Positions 1 to 6,333 of a stretch of 6,432 nt of DNA are shown piece after piece. The translations under genes were made by a program, and so were the position numbers. The DNA is from CAZCFB01 sp964511535. GTDB taxonomy: Bacteria; Myxococcota_A; Polyangia; GCA-2747355; CAZCFB01. Numbering within the stretch: the first letter of the stretch is position 1; every line of letters starts with the position of its first letter. Below the pieces are notes generated by a model that was not told the origin of the DNA, did not search any database, and saw nothing but the letters and a program-made list of their open reading frames with translations. The DNA lies in NCBI GenBank assembly GCA_964511535.1, contig CAZEFW010000270.1, forward strand, positions 1 through 6,432, in the 5' to 3' direction.

Positions 1-1482
1 GATCGAGTTCGGCTCCACATGCTTCACCGCGTCCACGCGGAAGCCGTCCAGGTCGAACTCGGTGATCCAGTACAGCGCGTCGTCGATGAACTGCTTCTCC
101 GCCGCGGGCACCCGCCAGTTGATGTCGGGCAGGTACTTGTCGAACAGGCACTCGAACGGCTTCTGGCTCCAGCCGCAGTTGGCGTCCACGCCGCACACGC
201 AGCCCTTGCGGAACCAGCTCGGGTTCTTCAGGTAGTACTCGTGCTTGTCGTGCACCTGGTTGTTGATCAGGTCCACCAGCACCCGGATGCCGCGCTTGTG
301 CGCCTCGGCCACGAACGCCTTGAGCGCCGCGTTGCCGCCGAAGCGGGTGTCCACCTGCCGCGCCTTGATGGGCCAGTAGCCGTGGTAGCCGGAGTACATG
401 TTGCTGTCCGAGCCGCGGCCCTTGTAGCAGCCGTCCACCTGCTGGTTCACCGGCGAGATCCAGATGGTGCGCACGCCCAGCTTGTCCAGGTAGCCGCTCT
501 TGAGCACGTCCGTGGCGCCCTTGAGGTCGCCGCCGTGCCAGTCCGACGCGTACTTGCAGCCGGCGCTCTTGTCGATCTTGGTGTCGCCGTTGGCGAACCG
601 GTCGATTAGCAGCATGTAGAGCAGCCCGTCGCGCAGGTCGAACTGCTCGGCCTCGATCCAGAACGGCAGGTAGACGTCGTCAGCCGCCCTGCCCTTCTTG
701 TCGGTGGCCTTGAAGCGCAGGGTGTACTTGCCCGGGCTCAGCCCGGAGAGGCTGATGGCGAAGGCGCCGGTGGACTTGTTGAGGCTGTGCGACCCCTTGG
801 GCAGGGCAGCGCCGTTGAGCGCGGCCAGCACCTTGGCCGGCGCGCTGCCGTCGGTGGCCGTGCGCATGGACACCGTCACCTTGGCGGTGCCCTTGCCGCC
901 TGAATAAGAGGTGGCCACCTTGCCGGCGACGAGCTCCGGCCCCTTGTCGCACGCGGGCAGCGCGAAGCCGGAGTTGACGCAGTTGCCGTCGAACACCCGC
1001 AGCGGCGCCTTGCTGTCCAGGGTCCAGGTGCCGTCCACGATGAACTTGTAGGGGTAGCGCGCCCCGCTGACGATGGTGGTGCCGTTGGGCGTGATGGTGG
1101 TCTCCCAGGTGGAGCCCTTCTTGGTCATGGCGATGGCGCCCTTGTCCCAGTTGGTGAAGGACCCGGCCAGCAGCACCTTGCTCGCCCCGGGGGCGAAGTA
1201 CTTGACCGTGTAGGTGCAGCCCCGCTTGGCCCAGGTCGCCGTGGCGCCGCCGGGCAGGATGTCCTCGGCCGAGGGGTTCCCGCCGCCGTCCTGCTTGCCC
1301 TGATCCGGCCCTGCCTCGGTGGGCGGCCCCTTGTCCTGTTTCCCCGAGTCGGGCGGCATTCCCCCCTCGGTCTGGCCCGTGTCGGCCGTGACCCCGCCGT
1401 CAGGGTTGCCCTGGGGATCTTCATAGGGGTTGCAGGCGCCCAGCGCCAGGATGATGAGGATCAGCGATGCGTTTTTGGTCAT
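1..1482 (-). CDS. GH13 alpha-amylase-family lipoprotein with CBM48-like domain (partial, C-terminus off window)
   Basis: This probably encodes an extracytoplasmic endo-acting alpha-glucan hydrolase (starch, glycogen or maltodextrin). The 494 visible codons show a type II signal peptide with lipobox LGAC (Cys17), then an Asp/Gly/Pro-rich linker (about 18-72). An E-set/CBM48-like glucan-binding domain follows (about 73-180; AGSFTNWD at 106-113, then YKFIVDGTW). A second beta-sandwich-like segment covers about 180-280. The GH13 barrel starts near LLYMLLIDRF (287-296). Visible GH13 motifs are region I around Asp404 (DLINNQ), region V LPDIN (451-455) and region II GFRVDAVKH, with Arg482, nucleophile Asp484, Lys487 and His488. 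The acid/base Glu and transition-state Asp would lie beyond the edge. Region I has Gln409 where most GH13 enzymes have His. Cys428, 430, 436 and 445 form a Cys-rich insert that suggests disulfides. The ATG at 1482 is the only sensible start, since an in-frame stop lies 15 nt upstream. Family membership is firm; the exact specificity is not. Confidence 0.93.
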   Translation of the reverse strand, partial: MTKNASLILIILALGACNPYEDPQGNPDGGVTADTGQTEGGMPPDSGKQDKGPPTEAGPDQGKQDGGGNPSAEDILPGGATATWAKRGCTYTVKYFAPGASKVLLAGSFTNWDKGAIAMTKKGSTWETTITPNGTTIVSGARYPYKFIVDGTWTLDSKAPLRVFDGNCVNSGFALPACDKGPELVAGKVATSYSGGKGTAKVTVSMRTATDGSAPAKVLAALNGAALPKGSHSLNKSTGAFAISLSGLSPGKYTLRFKATDKKGRAADDVYLPFWIEAEQFDLRDGLLYMLLIDRFANGDTKIDKSAGCKYASDWHGGDLKGATDVLKSGYLDKLGVRTIWISPVNQQVDGCYKGRGSDSNMYSGYHGYWPIKARQVDTRFGGNAALKAFVAEAHKRGIRVLVDLINNQVHDKHEYYLKNPSWFRKGCVCGVDANCGWSQKPFECLFDKYLPDINWRVPAAEKQFIDDALYWITEFDLDGFRVDAVKHVEPNSI

Positions 1483-1494
1483 ATTCTGTCCATA

Positions 1495-1499
1495 CCTCT
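1495..1499 (-). promoter_or_regulatory. Weak ribosome binding site of the GH13 lipoprotein
   Basis: AGAGG on the minus strand lies 12 nt before the ATG at 1482. That is longer than the usual spacing, and the match to the anti-Shine-Dalgarno is partial. A GGA six nucleotides before the ATG is the only alternative. Either way, initiation looks weaker than for the divergent gene. Confidence 0.4.
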
Positions 1500-1508
1500 A
1501 GATCTGCT

Positions 1509-1522
1509 GTGCTTTCTAGCAC
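1509..1522. repeat. Short perfect inverted repeat GTGCT-N4-AGCAC
   Basis: Two perfect 5-bp arms are separated by TTCT. On the minus strand the repeat lies 27-40 nt before the GH13 start codon. It could be a leader hairpin or a binding site for a dimeric regulator. It is short enough that chance cannot be excluded. Confidence 0.4.
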
Positions 1523-1555
1523 GATCCATGCCCTGACTCGTAAGGGGCCATAACC

Positions 1556-1571
1556 AGGCACATCTCTTGCT
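1556..1571 (+). promoter_or_regulatory. Candidate sigma-54 (-24/-12) promoter for the GH15-like operon
   Basis: The sequence AGGCAC-N5-TTGCT matches the established sigma-54 consensus TGGCAC-N5-TTGC(A/T) at all but the first fixed position. It keeps the required GG-N10-GC spacing, with GG at 1557-1558 and GC at 1569-1570. Transcription would start near 1582, giving a leader of about 89 nt before the ATG at 1671. Sigma-54 promoters need an AAA+ enhancer-binding activator, and none is encoded in this window. The call rests on the motif alone. Confidence 0.45.
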
Positions 1572-1609
1572 TACCCTCCGGGGGTCATGCCGCGGATCGG
1601 AAGGCCGGG

Positions 1610-1626
1610 TGTTGTTTTTATCAACA
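1610..1626. repeat. Inverted repeat TGTTG-N7-CAACA in the leader
   Basis: Perfect 5-bp arms flank an A/T-only spacer (TTTTTAT), the most A/T-rich spot in the intergenic region. It lies downstream of the putative sigma-54 start site, within the leader of the GH15-like gene. It could be an operator or a small RNA hairpin. No regulator family is recognised from the sequence. Confidence 0.4.
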
Positions 1627-1643
1627 GGATCCCGCCCCCGCAC

Positions 1644-1664
1644 ATTCCTCCGCGGCGGAGGAGT
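1644..1664 (+). promoter_or_regulatory. Hairpin sequestering the Shine-Dalgarno of the GH15-like gene
   Basis: ATTCCTCC (1644-1651) can pair with GGAGGAGT (1657-1664) across the 5-nt loop GCGGC. This gives 8 bp including one G-U pair. The right arm is the ribosome binding site itself, so in the folded RNA the GGAGG is fully base-paired. The perfect core CCTCCGC-G-GCGGAGG is also a DNA palindrome. The pairing is read directly from sequence; regulation, for example by temperature or by a trans factor, is inference. Confidence 0.55.
1657..1663 (+). promoter_or_regulatory. Strong ribosome binding site of the GH15-like gene
   Basis: GGAGGAG ends 7 nt before the ATG at 1671, close to ideal sequence and spacing, and it fixes that ATG as the start. 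It is embedded in the right arm of the hairpin at 1644-1664. Confidence 0.85.
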
Positions 1665-1670
1665 TTATAA

Positions 1671-4040
1671 ATGAGACGTTTGCCCCTGCTCCTGGCCCTC
1701 GCGGGCTGCCTGCTCTGTGCCAGCCCGGCACGGGCCGCTTCGGTCCGGACTTTCCAGTTCCTGGTCACCGGCAACGGGTTCGGCTTCCAGATCTACGACG
1801 CCAGCAAGATGAAGATCGTGCAGTTCCTGGAGCGGCCGTACCGCGCCATCAAGCCGATCCCCGGACAGCCAAAAGCGGACGGGATCATCCGCCGCAACCT
1901 GGCCTTCGACGTCTACTTCGGCCTGCGCGCCGGGTCCTCGGCCAGCTGGCTCAACAGCACCGACAAGAGCGTCGGCTACTACCAGGAGAGCAACGTCATC
2001 CGCTCCACCGGCAAGGTGGGCAACGTGGAGACCGAGTCGTTCTTCTTCGCCCCGTTCGGCTACAAGGGCAACGCCATGGTGATGCTGATCAAGGCCACCA
2101 ACAAGGGCAGCGCCGCGGTGAAGGTGGACGCCTTCTCCCTGTACAACTTCCACATGGGAGGCAAGGAGGGGGACGAGAACCCGGCGGCCAACAACGAGAC
2201 GGTGACCTACGACAGCACCAACAAGGTGGCCACCGAGACGGGGCCCGGCGGCGGCATGCTGATCTACGCGCCCATCGCCAGCGCCGACAAGGTGACCTGC
2301 TCCTCGTCGGCCTGGAGCGCGGTGTCCAGCGGCAAGGACATCCCGGTGCAGCACACCTGCTCCAACGCCAACGACGCCGTCAACATCATGCAGAAGGGCC
2401 TCGGCACCCTGGGCGCTGGCAAGAGCGCCTGGTGGGGCGCGGCCATCCTGTTCGAGGCCAACGCCAGCAACAAGGCCGCCGCCATCTCCCGCTGGAAGTC
2501 ATTCTCCGGCGGCAAGACCGCGGACAAGCTGCTGGCCCAGGTGATGGACGAGTGGAAGAAGTGGCGCAAGCCGATCCCGAAGAACACGGTGAAGAGCGCC
2601 AAGGAGCTGGCCATCTGGCGCCAGAGCGAGACGGTGCTGCGCATGGGCCAGATCCTGGAGCCGTGGAGCGCCTCGCCCAAGCTCAAGAACCACGGCATGA
2701 TGCTGGCCAGCCTGCCGCCGGGCGGGTGGCACATCGGCTGGGTGCGCGACGGGATCTTCGCGGTGGTGGCCATGGCCCGCACCGGGCACCACGAGGAGGC
2801 GCGCAAGGGGCTGGAGTTCTTCCTCAACGCCGAGGCCAACAAGTACAAGAACTACACCGAGGGCAAGGACTACCGCATCTCCCTGACGCGCTACTTCGGC
2901 AACGGGGTGGAGGAGATCGACTACTCCGGCCAGCCCACGCCCAACGTGGAGTTCGACGGCTGGGGCATGTGGCTCTGGGGCGCGCGGGTCTACATGGACC
3001 TGAGCGGGAACAAGGCCTGGATGTCGGGCAAGACCAAGTACAACGAGGTGATCTGGGACGTGGTGAAGAAGTACGTGGCCGACCCGCTGGAGACGATGCT
3101 GGACAAGACGTACTGGATCGTCAAGCCGGACACCTCCATCTGGGAGGTGCACTGGGACAAGCGGCAGCACTTCTTCTGGACCACCGCCGCCGCGGCGCGC
3201 GGGTTCTGCGACCTGGCCGCCATGGCCGAGCGCATCGGCAAGACCACCGAGGCGAAGAAGTACGCCGACATCAGCGCGAAGATCGTCAAGGGGATCCGCA
3301 GCAACTTCATCGACAGCAACAACGTGCTGGCCGGCTCGACCGAGCAGCTGGCCAAGGGCAAGGACTACCGCGACGGGGCCACCGTGGAGGCGATCACCTG
3401 GGACATCTTCAAGCCCACCGACCCGATCTCCGTGGCCACCATGAAGGCCTTCTCCTACCTCAAGACCAAGCTCGGCGGCTACAAGCGCATCGAGGGCAGC
3501 AACGATCCGTACGACGTCAACGAGTGGATCATGATCGATCTGCGCGCCGCCGACGCCCTGCGCCGGGTGGGCCGCGCCGCCGAGGCTGACGCCTTGATAA
3601 AGTGGGTCACGGACCAGGGGACAGCCAACTTCAACCTGCTGCCCGAGCTGTACGACGTCAAGAGCACCAACGGCGCCTACACCGGCGCCATCCCGATGGT
3701 GGGCTACGGCGCCGGGGCTTACATGATGACCCTGCTGGAGCGGGCCGGATACTCCGAGCCGCGCAAGTGCCTGGGCGGCAAGCCGCCCCAGCAGGACAGC
3801 GGCGTCCCGCCCAAGGGCGACGGCCCGTACACCCCGCCCGACGGCCCCTGGTTCCCGCCCGAGGAGGGCGGGGTCAACCCGGGGTCCGACGCCGGCACCG
3901 GCAATAACCTGGAGGAGGCCAGCGGCTTCGCCTGCCTGTGCCGCGCCGGGGCCCCTGGCCAGCCGCCCGCCGATGTCTTCCTGTTCTGCATCCTCGCCCT
4001 GGGCGCCGTGTTCTGGCGCCGCCACCGCCGCCGCGCCTGA
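1671..4040 (+). CDS. GH15-like glucoamylase-type glycoside hydrolase with MYXO-CTERM-like anchor
   Basis: This 789-residue secreted enzyme is probably an exo-acting alpha-glucosidase that releases glucose from non-reducing ends. A signal peptide ends at ARA22|A. The N-terminal half to about residue 300 looks like the beta-sandwich of prokaryotic GH15 proteins. The (alpha/alpha)6 catalytic part covers about 310-705. GWVRDG (356-361) matches the substrate-binding W-x-R-D signature. IWEVHW places the likely general acid at Glu492, and LLPELYD places the likely general base at Glu659. A Pro/Gly/Asp-rich linker (about 710-750) leads to ACLCRAGAP (Cys755, Cys757), a hydrophobic segment (about 769-782) and RRHRRR, the layout of a MYXO-CTERM sorting tail. 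A lipobox-like LAGC (10-13) inside the signal peptide leaves lipidation as a minor alternative. GH15 also includes trehalases and isomaltose-active enzymes, so the substrate is not settled. It heads a likely operon and is divergent from the amylase. Confidence 0.85.
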   Translation: MRRLPLLLALAGCLLCASPARAASVRTFQFLVTGNGFGFQIYDASKMKIVQFLERPYRAIKPIPGQPKADGIIRRNLAFDVYFGLRAGSSASWLNSTDKSVGYYQESNVIRSTGKVGNVETESFFFAPFGYKGNAMVMLIKATNKGSAAVKVDAFSLYNFHMGGKEGDENPAANNETVTYDSTNKVATETGPGGGMLIYAPIASADKVTCSSSAWSAVSSGKDIPVQHTCSNANDAVNIMQKGLGTLGAGKSAWWGAAILFEANASNKAAAISRWKSFSGGKTADKLLAQVMDEWKKWRKPIPKNTVKSAKELAIWRQSETVLRMGQILEPWSASPKLKNHGMMLASLPPGGWHIGWVRDGIFAVVAMARTGHHEEARKGLEFFLNAEANKYKNYTEGKDYRISLTRYFGNGVEEIDYSGQPTPNVEFDGWGMWLWGARVYMDLSGNKAWMSGKTKYNEVIWDVVKKYVADPLETMLDKTYWIVKPDTSIWEVHWDKRQHFFWTTAAAARGFCDLAAMAERIGKTTEAKKYADISAKIVKGIRSNFIDSNNVLAGSTEQLAKGKDYRDGATVEAITWDIFKPTDPISVATMKAFSYLKTKLGGYKRIEGSNDPYDVNEWIMIDLRAADALRRVGRAAEADALIKWVTDQGTANFNLLPELYDVKSTNGAYTGAIPMVGYGAGAYMMTLLERAGYSEPRKCLGGKPPQQDSGVPPKGDGPYTPPDGPWFPPEEGGVNPGSDAGTGNNLEEASGFACLCRAGAPGQPPADVFLFCILALGAVFWRRHRRRA
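3933..4037 (+). other. MYXO-CTERM-like C-terminal sorting signal (within the GH15-like gene)
   Basis: Codons 755-789 encode Cys-Leu-Cys-Arg, a Gly/Pro spacer, a single hydrophobic segment and a terminal basic cluster (RRHRRRA). This tripartite layout is the known MYXO-CTERM pattern, proposed to direct processing and surface anchoring in myxobacteria. The hydrophobic segment is short and holds one further Cys (773). Confidence 0.75.
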
Positions 4041-4044
4041 TCCA

Positions 4045-4051
4045 AAGGGAG
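4045..4051 (+). promoter_or_regulatory. Ribosome binding site deciding the start of the beta-barrel gene
   Basis: AAGGGAG ends 5 nt before the ATG at 4057 and begins just after the GH15-like stop codon. It supports 4057 over an in-frame ATG at 3973. That upstream ATG would add 28 residues without signal-peptide character, inside the coding region for the MYXO-CTERM-like tail. Confidence 0.8.
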
Positions 4052-4056
4052 CTGAC

Positions 4057-5628
4057 ATGAAAACGCCCATCATCAGAAACCTGCTGTCGCTCCTGGCGCT
4101 GTGCGCCTTGCTCGCGCCGGTCCCCGCCCTGGCCCAGCCCGAGACCACCGACGAGGCGGGCCCTGTCATCGAGGTGGACCCGGACGGTAACGACGACTCC
4201 GGCGATGCGCCGGTGGAGTTCAACAAGAAGGGGAGCCGCCCTGACGCGCCGCCGCCGCCCGCCAACGCGCCGCTGAAGAAGACGGCGGCTGCCGCGTCCA
4301 CGACCACGATCAAGCCCGCGAAGCAGGAGGTCCCGTTCTGGGAGCAGGTGCTCGACAGCGTGGAGTTCCACGGCTACGCGCGCATGCCGCTGAACATGTT
4401 CTTCGGCGACCAGAGCGAGGAGAAAGGCGGCGGCACCGGCGGCCCGCGGCTGCCGAACCTGGTGGACGACGACTACTACCTGTCGGGCTTCAACTACACC
4501 CGACTGCACGAGAAGGACTGGGCGCAGATCTTCATCTCCGCCGCCAGCAACAACGTCAAGGTCACCGTGGGCATCTACGCCTCGCTCTACTCGACCTGGT
4601 CGCAGAACGAGACCTCCGAGCAGTGGGGCATCGCCCAGGCCAGCCTGGAGTGGGAGAAGAAGTTCGCCGGCGTGGTGCTCAAGCGGCTGAAGGTCAAGGG
4701 CGGCGTGTTCTGGAACGACTTCGGCTTCCTGCAGCCGTACGACACCTACGTCATCGGCCGCACGCACCAGGGCGGCATCCAGGTCGAGGCGGAGTTCCCC
4801 TGGGTGGAGCTGCAGTTCGGCTTCGGCGCGCACATGCCCCTGCGCAGCAACAACACCGACTTCTCGCCGCTGGTCTACGCGTCCGCCAAGGTCAAGCCGC
4901 CGTCGATCCCGCTCACCGCCGGGTTCTACGCCCTGCACCAGTGGAGCAACGACAAGCCGGCGCTGTCCAACAAGGAGGACAGCAAGATGACCGTGGTCGG
5001 CTTCGAGGTGAAGTGGAAGGTCCCCTACCTCGAGGGCCCGCTGCAGCTCATCCCCTGGGCGTACTACAAGCTCGAGAACGTCGAGTTCCTGCCCAAGACC
5101 ATCGAGGTGCTGCACGCGGTGGACGGCAAGCGCATGATGGATCACTACCTGGGCAAGTCGTCTGACCGGGGCGACGGCTCGTTCCCCTACGTGGGCGCCA
5201 TCGACTTCCCGGCGCGGCTGTGGCGCGGCAACGAGGCCATGCCGATCTTCACCGGGCCGGTGTGGCTGCGGCTGTTCGGGGTGGTGGCCTACGTGCGCTC
5301 GCCCCAGTCGGACAAGGAGCCGTCCAAGAACCGTGACAAGCGCACCTACCTCAAGTGGGGCTTCGAGCCCGAGGTGGCGCTCTGGCCCTGGATGCGCCTG
5401 GCGCTGCGCTACGACCGGGTGATCCTGGACGTGTACGACGGCGACAACAGCTTCCGCGCCATCTCCCCGCGCCTGTCGTTCAAGCCGTTCAAGTGGGGCG
5501 ACATCACCCTGCTGTACAGCCGCTACATCTACAGCTCCAAGGTGCAGCTGCGCACGGGCCAGGTGCCCGGCGGCATCCTGCTGCCGGACAAGGACGTGTT
5601 CAAGATCCAGGCGACCGCCACCTGGTAG
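4057..5628 (+). CDS. Outer-membrane beta-barrel protein, maltoporin-like candidate
   Basis: This is a predicted 523-residue outer-membrane protein. A signal peptide (basic start, Leu/Ala core) should be cut at ALA26|Q. An acidic then Pro/Ala/Lys-rich periplasmic stretch follows (about 27-95, with PPPP and a Thr/Lys run). The barrel seems to begin at VEFHGYAR (Phe104-Arg109), which resembles the first strand of maltoporin-type porins (FHGYxR). The rest is rich in alternating polar/hydrophobic strands with many Trp and Tyr, and it ends in FKIQATATW. A C-terminal aromatic residue after an amphipathic strand is the known BAM recognition signal. Its place 16 nt behind a glucan hydrolase suggests uptake of maltodextrins or glucose, but the FHGY similarity is short and other barrels share it. 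A structural rather than transport role remains possible. Confidence 0.75.
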   Translation: MKTPIIRNLLSLLALCALLAPVPALAQPETTDEAGPVIEVDPDGNDDSGDAPVEFNKKGSRPDAPPPPANAPLKKTAAAASTTTIKPAKQEVPFWEQVLDSVEFHGYARMPLNMFFGDQSEEKGGGTGGPRLPNLVDDDYYLSGFNYTRLHEKDWAQIFISAASNNVKVTVGIYASLYSTWSQNETSEQWGIAQASLEWEKKFAGVVLKRLKVKGGVFWNDFGFLQPYDTYVIGRTHQGGIQVEAEFPWVELQFGFGAHMPLRSNNTDFSPLVYASAKVKPPSIPLTAGFYALHQWSNDKPALSNKEDSKMTVVGFEVKWKVPYLEGPLQLIPWAYYKLENVEFLPKTIEVLHAVDGKRMMDHYLGKSSDRGDGSFPYVGAIDFPARLWRGNEAMPIFTGPVWLRLFGVVAYVRSPQSDKEPSKNRDKRTYLKWGFEPEVALWPWMRLALRYDRVILDVYDGDNSFRAISPRLSFKPFKWGDITLLYSRYIYSSKVQLRTGQVPGGILLPDKDVFKIQATATW

Positions 5629-5633
5629 GAGAG
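5627..5633 (+). promoter_or_regulatory. Ribosome binding site of the MBL-fold gene
   Basis: AGGAGAG ends 7 nt before the ATG at 5641 and overlaps the TAG stop of the beta-barrel gene. This tight packing suggests co-translation and one transcript. Confidence 0.8.
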
Positions 5634-5640
5634 CTCCCCC

Positions 5641-6333
5641 ATGGATTACAGCTGGCAGATCCTTCAGCACGGGCGGCTCCCGCTGCGACCCGACGGCACC
5701 ATGATGCGGGCCAACGGGCACCGGTGCACCGCGCTGCTGCTCTGGCCCCACGGCGAGCAGCCGGGGGCGGACAACACGCTGATCATCGACCCGTGCTTCA
5801 ACCAGGCCGGCGCCGCCGCCGCGAGCGCCGCGCTGCGCGGGCTGCGCATCAGCTGGGGCGATCTGGGCAGCCAGTTCGTCACCCACGGCCACCAGGACCA
5901 TCAGCCAGCCTTGCCGAACCAGGCCGACCGCGAGCCGGCGCCCTGGCGGCCGGGCACGGACGGCCCGTTCAATGGGATCCGGCTCGAGGCGCTGCCCGGC
6001 CATGATCGGGACCAGCACGCCATCGTCTTTCGCGACGGCGGCGGCGAGGTGTGGGTCACGGGGGACGCGGTCCTGGACCAGGAGTGGCTCATCTCGTGGG
6101 CCTATTACTGGCCCAACAAGTACGACCCCGAGGAGGTGGCGGAGACCTGGCGCTCGGTGGCGCGGGTGGTCTCCCACGCCGACCTGGTGGTGCCGGGCCA
6201 CGGCGCCCCGTTCCGCGTAACGGCCACCCTGGTGGAGGAGCTGCTCGAGGGCTTCGACCGGGCAGAGCACGCCGACCTCTGCCCCGAGGTGCGGGACATC
6301 CTGCGGCAGCGGCTGGTACAGTTGGAGGCGTGA
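5641..6333 (+). CDS. Metallo-beta-lactamase-fold hydrolase
   Basis: This 230-residue protein has a complete binuclear metal site of the MBL superfamily. THGHQDH gives His82, His84, Asp86 and His87. PGHD gives His121, TGDA gives Asp142 and VPGHG gives His187. There is no signal peptide or membrane segment, so it is probably cytoplasmic. The N-terminal part carries the LLLW...TLIIDP strands common in glyoxalase-II-like members, and the C-terminus is helical. Length and motif set fit generic hydrolases that cut thioesters, phosphodiesters or lactones, and nothing visible picks the substrate. It lies 12 nt after the barrel gene and overlaps the next gene by 4 nt, so it is co-transcribed. A role in glucan use is not apparent, and it may belong functionally with the downstream gene. 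Confidence 0.88.
   Translation: MDYSWQILQHGRLPLRPDGTMMRANGHRCTALLLWPHGEQPGADNTLIIDPCFNQAGAAAASAALRGLRISWGDLGSQFVTHGHQDHQPALPNQADREPAPWRPGTDGPFNGIRLEALPGHDRDQHAIVFRDGGGEVWVTGDAVLDQEWLISWAYYWPNKYDPEEVAETWRSVARVVSHADLVVPGHGAPFRVTATLVEELLEGFDRAEHADLCPEVRDILRQRLVQLEA

Larger units (their letters stand above)
1483..1670. other. Divergent intergenic regulatory region
   Basis: This non-coding gap separates two divergently transcribed glucan-hydrolase genes and must hold the promoters for both. It is visibly less G+C-rich in patches than the genes. It contains a sigma-54-like promoter facing right, two short inverted repeats (1509-1522 and 1610-1626), and a hairpin that covers the Shine-Dalgarno of the right-hand gene. 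I see no convincing sigma-70 -35/-10 pair on either strand and no tRNA or known riboswitch. Confidence 0.8.

Noticed and set aside
19..609. A 196-codon plus-strand open frame opposite the GH13 barrel
   Set aside because: The minus strand here encodes GH13 regions I, V and II in order. The plus frame is low-complexity Val/Ala/His/Leu and has no motif.
1479..1493. A five-codon mini-ORF (ATG to TGA) whose stop overlaps the GH13 start codon
   Set aside because: The only SD-like sequence is 1 nt before its ATG, too close to serve it. The overlap is most simply coincidence.
1518..1533. A second GG-N10-GC arrangement on the minus strand facing the GH13 gene
   Set aside because: It departs from the sigma-54 consensus at three fixed positions. 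Bare GG-N10-GC pairs are common by chance in DNA this rich in G and C. It is placed plausibly but is too weak to call.
3973..4056. Upstream in-frame ATG that would lengthen the barrel protein by 28 residues
   Set aside because: The added residues lack signal-peptide features and overlap the coding region for the MYXO-CTERM-like tail. The ATG at 4057 has a good ribosome binding site followed by a typical signal peptide.
2499..4313. A 604-codon minus-strand open frame under the GH15-like gene
   Set aside because: It is antisense to a gene with conserved catalytic motifs. Its composition is shadow-like and it has no recognisable domain.
3874..6270. A 798-codon open frame on the minus strand across the barrel and MBL genes
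   Set aside because: It lies antisense to two genes with clear family motifs. Its translation is a monotonous Arg/Gly/Ala/Val/His/Leu mix, typical of the shadow frame in G+C-rich DNA.
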